From NCBI RefSeq assembly GCF_932294415.1, contig NC_065543.1, forward strand, positions 43,856,277 to 43,920,276: DNA of 64,000 bases. Reading direction: 5' to 3'. Within the stretch, counting starts at the first letter, position 1. Each line of letters opens with the position of its first letter. Below, in pieces: positions 12,390 through 22,800 of this stretch. This DNA is from Quercus robur (taxonomy: Eukaryota; Streptophyta; Magnoliopsida; Fagales; Fagaceae). The notes below the pieces were generated by a model. The model was not told the origin of the DNA and ran no database searches. It saw only the letters and a list, made by a program, of their open reading frames with translations. The translations under genes and the position numbers were made by a program.

Positions 12390-12664
12390 TAAGAAGTATA
12401 GGAGTGGATATAGCCAAGTGGATCGAGGCAATGGATTGTGAATCCACCATAGGTGGGTTCAATTCTTGTTGTTCACCCACAAATAACATAACTAATAACT
12501 CTTGTTTATTTTTATTTTTGTAAAGACAAAGAAACAAATTTTATTCTCTCATATCCTATTTACTTTGACGACGAAGAATCAAATTATCACTATATTTATT
12601 TATTTATTTATTTTTACATCTTCTTCCAAGAGCAAGACAAACCTTAAGGGGTGGCAGTTATTAT
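12390..12664 (+). pseudogene. Nuclear plastid insert (NUPT), left part: trnH and rpl2 3' end
   Basis: From about 12390 the sequence matches the plastid IR/LSC junction as I know it: the AAGTATAGG leader of trnH, trnH-GUG itself, a short spacer, then on the opposite strand the 3' end of rpl2 (about 12553-12664, reading towards lower coordinates). Most differences from the plastid form are C-to-T or G-to-A, the usual decay of methylated organelle DNA in the nucleus. The match stops at 12664, where a palindromic LTR structure begins, and resumes at 15470. Confidence 0.8.
12403..12477 (+). pseudogene. Decayed plastid-type tRNA-His (trnH-GUG) copy
   Basis: Seventy-five bases matching plastid trnH in order: acceptor start AGTGGATATAGCC (plastid form GGCGGATGTAGCC), D-arm CAAGTGGATCGAGG, anticodon arm GGATTGTGAATCC with anticodon GTG, and T-arm GGGTTCAATTCTTG. 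The substitutions are mostly transitions and weaken the acceptor and T stems. As a nuclear copy of a plastid gene with no expected nuclear Pol III signals, it is almost certainly non-functional. Confidence 0.8.
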
Positions 12665-15469
12665 AGATAAGTGTAATTTTTACGTGATTTTTATTATCCT
12701 CTTATTTATTAAAATTGTTAGTTTTCCTTTATTTCTTTTGATTTGATTTGATTTTTATTTATATTTATCTATTCATTTGTGCTTTGAAGGAATGAGAAGA
12801 TTTCAGATTAATCGACAAGGGCCTTACATGTAGAGTGGGGCTAGGCCAATTGAATCAAGTCAACTTACATCCAACCAGGCATGAATTCAAGATCAGACCA
12901 ACCCAATTAAATTTAATTCCAACTGGAGCAAGGAATCAAAGGAAATTTGCATCAAATCCAAGTCCAATTCGGCTTAGGATTCCAGACTGCATATCAGTTG
13001 GTATTTTTGGCATAACTTTCGGCTCAGATGTCCAATCGAGATGATTCAAGTTGGGCTGGAAAGTTAATTTAAAGGGCTACAACTTTGTAGTTTACCAAAA
13101 GTCCAAATTCTGACGTTGAATGGGCCAAAACAGTCGGTAAAGTGAAGCCTAAAAATCTGGGATTTTCTCCAAATGGGAATTCAACTTGTAATAGGATTCC
13201 TTGATTTATTTAAAGGCTCTTTAGGCCAAAATTCAAGGGGGCAGAGGCTAGTGCTAGGGCTGGAGGTGCCGCATTGAAGTATTTTTTTTTGGGAGTCTTT
13301 CTGAAGAGGAGGATCTGAGGACAAAGACGAGAGCTTCATGTTGATCAACCAATTCAGATGAAAGACATAAGTTTTATTTGTTTTCTTTTCAATTTTATTA
13401 TGAACTAAATTTTATTTTCTAGAGCGTTGATGTAGTCTAGCAATGAACACACAATTTATATTCTGAGTTATTTTATTTTTAATATTTCCATGATTGAGTG
13501 TTTAATTCTTATTCTTAATGCTTACTATTTTTTTTACGAATTATTATTTGATCAATTGAATTACAATGAAACCGAGAGGTGATTTGTTATTTTAGTTCTA
13601 GAATTAAACACCATTAGTTGAGCGAAAATTGAGATGCTTTACCGCGATTAGTGTGGTTTTTCAGAAAATTCAAAGTACATAATGAGTCTCCAATTAATTA
13701 AATTCACATAGAGATATGGAATTGTTAGTTGAAGATATTTTTGATATTATTCGAGAGAAGATATTGAATACTTGAGGAATTTTTAATCATCGACTGGAGA
13801 TTATTAGAATTTAATAATTAGGAAGAATAAATTGTGTGGGATTTGTTAGATGAAATCAACCGCTCTAGATCCATTCTTATCATATTTTTTTACGCTTTTA
13901 GATTTTTACGTTTTGTATTCGTAGATTTATTTTTATTAAATAGTTTAATTTAATTCAGATAGTAGAACATTCCATTTATTTTCAATTTTCCAAATAGTTA
14001 TTAATTTAGTGAATTTCGGTATTCAATAACATAGTTAATCCTTGTGGGTTCGACATTTGTTTTCTAAACACACTTTACTACTTGTTACGATTCTGTGCGC
14101 TTGCAGATTATTTTACGAGAACAAGTTTTTAATTACTATTTGGAAAATTGAAAATAAATGGAATGTTCTACTATCTGAATTAAATTAAACTATTTAATAA
14201 AAATAAATCTACGAATACAAAACATAAAAATCTAAAAGCGTAAAAAAAATATGATAAGAATGGATCTAGAGCGGTTGATTTCACCTAACAAATCCCACAC
14301 AATTTATTCTTCCTAATTATTAAATTCTAATAATCTCCAGTTGATGATTAAAAATTCCTCAAGTATTCAATATCTTCTCTCGAATAATATCAAAAATATC
14401 TTCAACTAACAATTCCATATCTCTATGCGAATTTAATTAATTGGAGACTCATTATGTATTTTGAATTTTCTGAAAAATCACACTAATCGCAATAAAGCAT
14501 CTCTACTTTCGCTCAACTAATGGTGTTTAATTCTAGAACTAAAATAACAAATCACCTCTCGGTTTCATTGTAATTCAATTGATCAAACAATAATTCGTAA
14601 AAAAAATAGTAAGCATTAAGAATAAGAATTAAACACTCAATCATGGAAATATTAAAAATAAAATAACTCAGAATATAAATTGTGTTTTCATTGCTAGACT
14701 ACATCAACGCTCTAGAAAATAAAATTTAGTTCATAATAAAATTGAAAAGAAAACAAATAAAACTTATGTCTTTCATCTGAATTGGTTGATCAACATGAAC
14801 CTCTCACCTTTGTCCTTAAATCCTCCTCTTCAGAAAGACTCCCCAAAAAAAAATACTTCAATGCGGCACCTCCAGCCCTAGCACTAGCCTCTGCCCCCTG
14901 AATTTTGCCCTAAAGAGCCTTTAAATAGGTCAAGGTATCCTATTACAAGTTAAATTCCTGTTTGGAGAAAATCTCAGATTTTTAGGCTTCACTTTACCGA
15001 CTTTTTTGGCCCATTCAACGTCAGAATTTGGACTGTTGGTAAACTACAAAGTTGTAGCCCTTTAAATTAACTTTCCAGCCCAACTTGAATCATCTTGATT
15101 GGACATCTGAGCCAAAAGTTATGCCAAAAATACCAACTGATGTGCAGTCTGGAATCCTAATCTGAATTGGACTTGGATTTGGTGCAAATTTCCTTTGATT
15201 CCTTGCTCCTGTTGGAATTAAATTTAATTGGGTTGGTCTTCTCTTGAATTCATGCCTGGCTGGATGTAAGTTGACTTGATTCAATTGGCCTAGCCCCACT
15301 CTGCATGTAAGGCCTTTGTAGATTAATCTGAAATCTTCTCATTCCTTCAAAGCATAAATGAATAGATAAATATAAATACAAATCAAATCAAATCAAAAGA
15401 AATAAAGGAAAACTAACAATTTTAATAAATAAGAGGATAATAAAAATCATGTAAAAATTACACTTATCA
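12665..15469. mobile_element. Palindromic (fold-back) LTR structure, 2.8 kb
   Basis: Two arms of about 1.34 kb are inverted copies around a spacer of about 125 bp (roughly 14005-14130); for example 12835-13044 mirrors 15090-15299 exactly. Both outer ends are the same LTR-type terminus (TGATAAGTGTAATTTTT on the right arm; first base T-to-A on the left). A perfect 5-bp duplication ATTAT lies at 12660-12664 and 15470-15474. The left arm reads on through a segment resembling the 3' end of a plant Ty3/gypsy LTR (CCTTGTGGGTTCGAC ... ACAAGTTTTT) and switches into the inverted copy at about 14130. In a 213-bp stretch the arms differ at about 10 positions, so it is not recent. The 69-aa ORFs in each arm are translations of the LTR, not genes. 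Confidence 0.85.
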
Positions 15470-15545
15470 ATTATCTAGCAATTGGGGCCCTCCCTTCACC
15501 TCCCCCATGGAGATGATATATAGGGTTCATAATTACTACTCTCAT
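15470..15545 (-). pseudogene. Nuclear plastid insert, right part: rpl2 fragment
   Basis: Read on the minus strand, this continues rpl2 upstream of the piece at 12553-12664. It encodes the conserved HPHGGGEGRAPIG region of ribosomal protein L2, with changes (e.g. HLHGGGEGRAPIA-like). Removing the palindrome and one ATTAT copy joins the halves into continuous rpl2-like sequence. The right edge is uncertain, as similarity fades after about 15545. Confidence 0.75.
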
Positions 15546-16300
15546 TTAGACTCATGACAAGCGTTGATTGGATTACATTTATTAAGTACTAATAGTGAAC
15601 CAATGTATAAGTGACATGATTGCGGACACTGCCATGTGATGGCCCCCTAAAGTGTTTTTAGAAAATAAATTCTTTCAAGAGTTTTGTCTGGAAAAATCAT
15701 GAATTTTTTGAAAATTGAGGAGTTGCCACTTATTTTAATATTTTTTAAAAAAGAAAAATAAAAACAAGTAATAAAACCTTTTTATTTTGAAATAACTCCA
15801 TGGATTAAAATGATTTACGTTCTACTAAGGACAAGTTTGGGTGTTGGGTTTCGCAAGAAGGTGTGAAGCACCTATGGGAGCCTAGAATGTTTACCAGTTT
15901 CTACTAAATAAGGACTATTTGATGTTTAACTAATTATTTAATGGTCACAAAATTATTTGGATTTATTTCATCGAATCAAACAATTGATAATTTTTATGAC
16001 ATGGTGGCCTAAAACTAAATCATGTAACAAGACAAGAAATAATAATAGAAATAACAGGATAATGAAATTAACAAGTGCAAGTAATAAAAAGAATTTTTTT
16101 TATTTGGATGAAAAAAAAAAGAAAATAAATTATTTTACTTGAAAAGCATGTCTAAATAATTATTTGGACCTAGATTTATTTTATAATTTTATTTCAAAAT
16201 AAAGTTATTTATTAGAAACATTATTCGGCCTTAATCATTGTCACATAACTCAACCCATTAACAAAGCCCATAGAGTCCTAACTGGCCTAAAGTCGGTGTT
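15546..16300. other. Gene-free region, possible old LTR remnant
   Basis: Phrases such as GAGTTGCCACTTATTTTAAT (about 15720) and GGTTTCGCAAGAAGGTG (about 15848) resemble widespread plant gypsy LTR sequence. No partner LTR or coding domain is seen. The right part runs into the BRR2 promoter. Confidence 0.4.
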
Positions 16301-16616
16301 GGCGAAGACTATAAACATTTGTTTTCTTTCTTACACAAGGTTTCTGAAACAGAGAATTTTGGTCATAATAAGCGTTCTCTCTGTCTCTCTCTCTCTCTTC
16401 TTCAGATTGAAAATTCAGAAGAGCCCTGAAGACTTTTTCGACTGAGCCAACTCGGTTGCAACTCAATGGACCAAAAGTGAGCCTCTGGTTTTACTTCATC
16501 TTTTGATCTTTCTTTTGTGTGTTTGTTTTTTGATACTGATTTTTATGTACTCTTTGCTGAAGAAGCTCTGCTTGTGCTTGCAATTCTAAAACGGTACTGC
16601 TTCGCCATACCAGACG

Positions 16617-16801
16617 TGAGTCTCTTCTTCTTTCTTTTGATTATTTTTATTTTAGGTTTGAATTTGTTAAACCCCATATTCTGTTATACACATTTTGTTT
16701 TTATTATTATTATTTTGATTTTAGGGTTTGGTGAAATTTTGTTTTTGTTTATAGAAGAGAAAACTTGCTTATATAGTTTTTGTTTTGGGTTTTGATTTTA
16801 G
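16617..16801 (+). other. Probable 5'-UTR intron of the BRR2 gene
   Basis: The donor AC|GTGAGT at 16617 and acceptor TTGATTTTAG at 16801 enclose a T-rich, intron-like sequence directly before the exon holding the start codon. A second possible donor (AAAA|GTGAGC, 16477) exists. The upstream leader has a CT repeat (about 16376-16398). Inferred from sequence only; transcript reads would settle it. Confidence 0.5.
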
Positions 16802-16847
16802 GTTTAGAGGGTGTGAGATTGTTTTGGATAGAGGAGGAATTTTGGAA

Positions 16848-19800
16848 ATGGCACATATGGGTGGCGGTGCTGAAGCACATGCCAGGGACAAGCAATATGA
16901 GTATCGAGCCAACTTGAGTCTGGTCTTGACCACTGAATCTCGTGATACTTGTGAGCCTGTGGGTGAGGCTGAATCTTTATGGGGAAAGATTGACCCCAAG
17001 AGCTTTGGTGACAGAGCATACCGAGGAAAACCCTCAGAATTGGATGAGAAGTTTAAGAATTCGAAGAGGAAGGAGGAGTATGACCCGTTTTTTGAGCCTT
17101 CACCTAGTCGCCAGAGCAAGCGTCACCGCCTTCAAGAAGAGAGTGTATTGAATTTATTTGAGGACGGCGTTTACCAGCCCAAGACGAGGGAGACGAGGGT
17201 TGCCTATGAGGCTATGCTTGGTGTGATTCAGCAACAATTGGGTGGGCAGCCGCTTAGTGTTGTTAGTGATGCTGCCGATGAGATATTGGCTTTACTTAAG
17301 AATGAGACGCTTAGGAACCATGACAAGAAGAAGGAGATTGAGAAGCTTTTGAATTCTGTACCGAATGCCATTTTTGATCAGTTGGTATCGATTGGAAGGC
17401 TTATTACGGATTACCAAGATGGGGGTGGGGATGTGGCTGGGAATACCGGTGATGATGATGTGGGTGTTGCAGTTGATTTTGGGGTGGAGGATGAGGATAG
17501 CGATCTTGATATGGTACAGGAGGATGAAGAGGAGGACAATGATGTGGTGGAAGCTTATGTTTCTGGGGCTATGCAAATGGGGTTTGCAATTGATGATGAT
17601 ATGAGCCTTAATGCTCTAAGCATTGGTGCTTATTGGCTTCAAGGGAAGATCTCTGAAGCATTTGAAAAAGAGATTGATCCACAACAATGCCAGAAGCTTG
17701 CAGAAGATGCGCTTAAGATACTCGCTGATGGTGATGACAGGGAAGTTGAATCAAAGCTGCTGGTGCTTCTCCAGTTTGATAAATTTAGTCTTATTAAGTA
17801 TCTTTTGAGGAACCGGCTGAGGATTGTTTGGTGTACCCGTTTGGCAAGGGCTGGAGACGAAGAACAGAAGAAGAAGATTGAGGAGGAAATGATGGGAATG
17901 GGACCGGAATTTGCTGCAATTGTGGATCAGTTGCATCCCACAAGAGCTAGTGCAAAAGAAAGGCAAAAGAACTTGGAGAAGAGTACTAAAGAAGAGGTTC
18001 AAACATTGAAGGATGTGAGTGGTGAAGATGAGGACAGAGGCAAGAAAGGGGTTGTTGATAGAGATGCGGACAGTGGTTGGCGCCAGCGCCAGTTGCTTGA
18101 TCTTGATAGTATTGCTTTTGAACAAGGTGGTTGTTTGGTGTCCGAAAAAAAGACTGAGCTTCCGGATGGGTCTTATAGGCATTCTAGCAAGGGATACGTA
18201 GAAATTTATGTGCCCGCATTAAAGCCAAAACCATTTGATCCAAATGAGAAACTTATAAAAGTATCAGACATGCCAGACTTGGCACAACCAGCTTTTGAAG
18301 GAATGAAGGAGTTGAACAGGGTACAGAGTGGAGTCTATGAGACAGCCCTTTTTAAAGCTGATAATATCCTCTTATGTGCTCCCACTGGGGCAGGGAAAAC
18401 TAATGTTGCAGTGCTCACCATACTTCAGCAGATATTACTTAACAGGAATTCAGATGGCTCATTTAACCATAATGATTATAAGGTTGTATATGTGGCACCT
18501 ATGAAAGCTCTTGTTGCTGAAGTTGTCAGCAATTTATCCTATCGTTTGCAATATTATGATGTCAATGTCAGGGAGCTAAGTGGAGACCAGTCACTAACTC
18601 GCCAACAACTTGAAGAAACTCAAATTATTGTCACAACTCCTGAGAAGTGGGATATCATTACCAGGAAGTCAGGTGACCGTACTTATACACAGCTTGTGAA
18701 ACTTCTTATCATTGATGAGATTCATCTTCTTCATGATAACAGAGGACCTGTGCTTGAAAGTATTGTAGCTAGAACTGTTAGACAGATTGAAACTACAAAA
18801 GTGCATATTCGGTTGGTTGGGCTATCTGCTACATTACCTAACTATGAAGATGTGGCAAAATTCTTACAGGTTGATTTGAAGAAAGGATTGTTCCACTTTG
18901 ACAATAGTTACAGACCTGTCCCTCTTTCTCAGAAGTATATTGGAATCACAGTAAAGAAGCCACTGCAAAGGTTCCAGTTGATGAATGATGTCTGTTACGA
19001 AGAGGTAATAGCTGTAGCAGGAAAGCATCAAGTCCTTATTTTTGTCCATTCGAGGAAAGAAACAGCCAAAACAGCTCGTGCCATACGGGATATTGCTCTT
19101 GCTAATGATACTCTTGGTAGATTTTTGAAAGAGGACAGTGCAAGTCGTGAGATTCTCCGTTCTCAAATAGATCTGGTCATGAGCAATGAACTTAAAGATC
19201 TTTTGCCATATGGTTTTGCAATTCATCATGCTGGGTTGACAAGGGCTGACCGCCAGCTTGTTGAGGAATTATTTTCTTATGGGCATGTGCAAGTTTTGAT
19301 TTCTACTGCAACACTTGCTTGGGGTGTGAATTTGCCAGCTCACTCAGTGATTATTAAAGGGACCCAGATCTATAATCCAGAAAAGGGAGCTTGGACTGAA
19401 CTTAGTCCTCTGGATGTTATGCAGATGCTGGGTCGTGCAGGAAGGCCCCAGTATGATTCTTGTGGGGAGGGCATAATCATTACTGGTCATAGTGAACTAC
19501 AATATTATCTTTCACTAATGAATCAACAGCTCCCCATTGAAAGTCAGTTTGTGTCCAAATTGGCTGATCAATTGAATGCAGAAATTGTTCTTGGAACTGT
19601 TCAAAATGCTAGGGAAGCCTTTAATTGGCTTGGGTACACTTACTTGTATGTCCGAATGTTGCGGAACCCTACACTATATGGTTTAGCACCTGATGCTCTC
19701 GCAAGAGATAGGGATTTGGAGGAGAGGAGGGCTGATTTGATCCATTCTGCTGCAACCATATTGAACAAAAATAATTTGGTGAAGTATGATAGAAAAAGTG

Positions 19801-22800
19801 GATATTTCCAGGTCACGGACTTGGGTCGCATTGCTAGCTACTATTATATTACTCATGGGACTATATCCACGTATAACGAGCATTTGAAGCCCACAATGGG
19901 TGATATTGAGCTTTGTCGGTTGTTCTCACTCAGTGAAGAATTCAAATATGTTACAGTGCGACAAGATGAGAAGATGGAACTCGCAAAGCTTTTAGATCGT
20001 GTTCCCATTCCTATCAAGGAAAGCTTGGAAGAGCCTAGTGCCAAGATTAACATTTTGCTGCAAGCATATATTTCACAGTTGAGGCTTGAAGGCCTTTCAT
20101 TAACATCTGACATGGTGTTTATAACTCAGAGTGCAGGACGTCTCATGCGAGCTCTTTTTGAGATTGTCTTGAAACGTGGATGGGCTCAATTGGCTGAGAA
20201 GGCTTTGAACTTATGCAAAATGGTTGACAAGAGGATGTGGAGTGTTCAAACACCTCTTCGCCAATTCCATGGAATTCCAAGTGATATTTTGATGAAGTTG
20301 GAGAAGAAGGATTTGGCCTGGGACAGGTATTACGACCTTTCATCTCAGGAGATAGGGGAGCTTATTCGCATTCCAAAGATGGGGAGAAAGCTGCATAAAT
20401 TAATCCATCAATTCCCCAATCTTAAACTTGCAGCATACGTTCAGCCAATCACTCACACAGTTTTGAGGATTGAGCTGACAATTACAGCGGACTTTCAGTG
20501 GGAGGACAAAGTTCATGGATATGTGGAACCATTTTGGGTAATTGTGGAGGATAATGGTGGTGAACATATTCTTCATCATGAGTATTTTATGCTGAAGAAG
20601 CAGTGTATTGATGAAGATCACACTTTGAATTTCACAGTGCCAATTTATGAACCGTTGCCGCCTCAGTACTTCATCCGTGTTGTGTCAGATAGATGGCTTG
20701 GGTCACAAACTGTTTTACCTGTATCTTTCAGGCACCTCATCCTGCCAGAAAAGTATCCTCCACCGACAGAGCTATTGGACTTGCAACCACTGCCTGTGAC
20801 AGCCTTAAGGAATCCAACTTATGAAGCTCTTTATAAGGAAATCAAGCATTTTAATCCTGTTCAAACTCAGGTATTTGCTGCTTTGTATAATACGGATGAC
20901 AATATCTTGGTTGCTGCACCAACTGGAAGTGGCAAGACCATATGTGCTGAGTTTGCTATTTTAAGGAATTTTCAAAAAGGAGCTGACAGTGTTATGCGTG
21001 TTGTGTATATTGCACCCCTTGAAGCACTAGCTAAGGAACGCTATTGTGATTGGGAGAGGAAGTTTGGTAAGGGTGGTCTTAAAATGCAGGTGGTTGAATT
21101 AACAGGGGATTCAGCTACAGATTTGAAACTTGTGGAGAGTGGTCAGATAATAATCAGCACTCCAGAGAAATGGGATGCTTTGTCACGTCGCTGGAAACAG
21201 AGGAAACAAGTTCAACAGGTTAGCCTCTTCATTGTTGATGAACTCCACTTGATTGGGGGTCAAGGTGGTCCCATCTTGGAGGCGGTGGTTTCCAGGATGA
21301 GATATATTGCAAGTCATGTTGAGAACAAGATTCGTCTTGTGGCTCTTTCAACTTCTCTTGCAAATGCAAAGGATCTTGGGGAATGGATTGGTGCTACCAG
21401 TCATGGCCTTTTCAACTTTCCTCCTGGCATCCGTCCATTGCCATTGGAAATACACATTCAAGGGGTGGATATAGTTAATTTTGAAGCAAGGATGCAAGCA
21501 ATGACGAAACCAACATACACTGCAATTGTTCAACATGCCAAAAATGGGAAGCCTGCTCTTATTTTTGTTCCAACAAGGAAGCATGTCCAACTCACTGCTG
21601 TGGATCTGATGACATACTCAGATGTGGATGATGGTGAGAAGAAGCAATTTTTATTGCAGACCCCTGAAGAACTCAAGCCTTTCATTGACAAAATTAAAGA
21701 TGAAATGTTGAAAGCCACTTTATGTCATGGAGTGGGCTACTTGCATGAGGGTTTAACTAATTTGGATCAAGAAGTTGTGTCACAGCTGTTTGAGGCTGGG
21801 TGGATTCAGGTCTGTGTCATGAGCAGTTCAATGTGTTGGGGAGTTCCATTGTCAGCCCATTTGGTGGTGGTGATGGGTACACAATATTATGATGGTCTGG
21901 AAACTGCTCACATTGATTACCCAGTTACTGATCTGTTGCAAATGATGAGTCATGCCAGTCGCCCTTTGTTAGATAATTCTGGTAAATGTGTCATCCTTTG
22001 CCATGCGCCTCGCAAAGAGTACTACAAGAAGTTCTTGTATGAAGCATTCCCAGTTGAAAGCCATTTGCACCACTTTTTACATGATAATCTGAATGCAGAA
22101 ATTGTTGCTGGAGTTATTGAGAACAAGCAAGATGCTGTGGATTATCTTACATGGACATTTATGTACAGGAGGCTCACACAAAATCCCAACTATTACAATC
22201 TTCAGGGAGTTAGTCATAGGCATCTTTCTGATCACCTGTCAGAGCTTGTAGAGAACACATTGAATGATTTGGAAGTGAGTAAGTGCGTTGCTATTAAGGA
22301 TGATATGGACCTTTCTCCTTCAAATCTGGGCCTGATAGCTTCATATTATTACATCATTTACACTACTATAGAATGTTTCAGTTCTTTGACTTCCAAAACA
22401 AAGATGAAAGGTCTTCTGGAGATCCTGGCTTCAGCTACAGAGTATGCACAACTTCCTATACGACCTGGGGAGGAAGAGGTGGTTCAGAGGTTGATTACTC
22501 ACCTGAGGTTTTCATTTGAAAATCCCAAATGCACAAGTCCACATGTGAAAGCTAATGCACTTCTTCAGGCCCATTTTGCAAGGCAAACTGTGGGTGGGAA
22601 CCTAGCATTGGACCAACGTGAGGTGCTTCTTTCTGCAAGTAGATTGCTTCTGTCAATGGTTGATGTTATTTCTAGCAATGGCTGGCTGAGCCTTTCCCTT
22701 CTTGCAATGGAAGTCTGCCAAATGGTGACACAGGGCATGTGGGAGCGTGATTCCATGCTTTTACAGCTTCCCCACTTCACAAAGGAGTTGGCCAAGAAAT

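Noticed and set aside
12403..12477. Functional nuclear tRNA-His
   Set aside because: It matches plastid trnH with decayed stems and lies in a plastid-derived insert.
12835..15299. Two similar 69-aa ORFs as a duplicated gene pair
   Set aside because: They are mirror images in the arms of the palindromic LTR, with no family resemblance.
16785..16847. N-terminal extension of BRR2 by 21 residues
   Set aside because: It crosses the likely 5'-UTR intron acceptor at 16801, and the family N-terminus fits ATG 16848.
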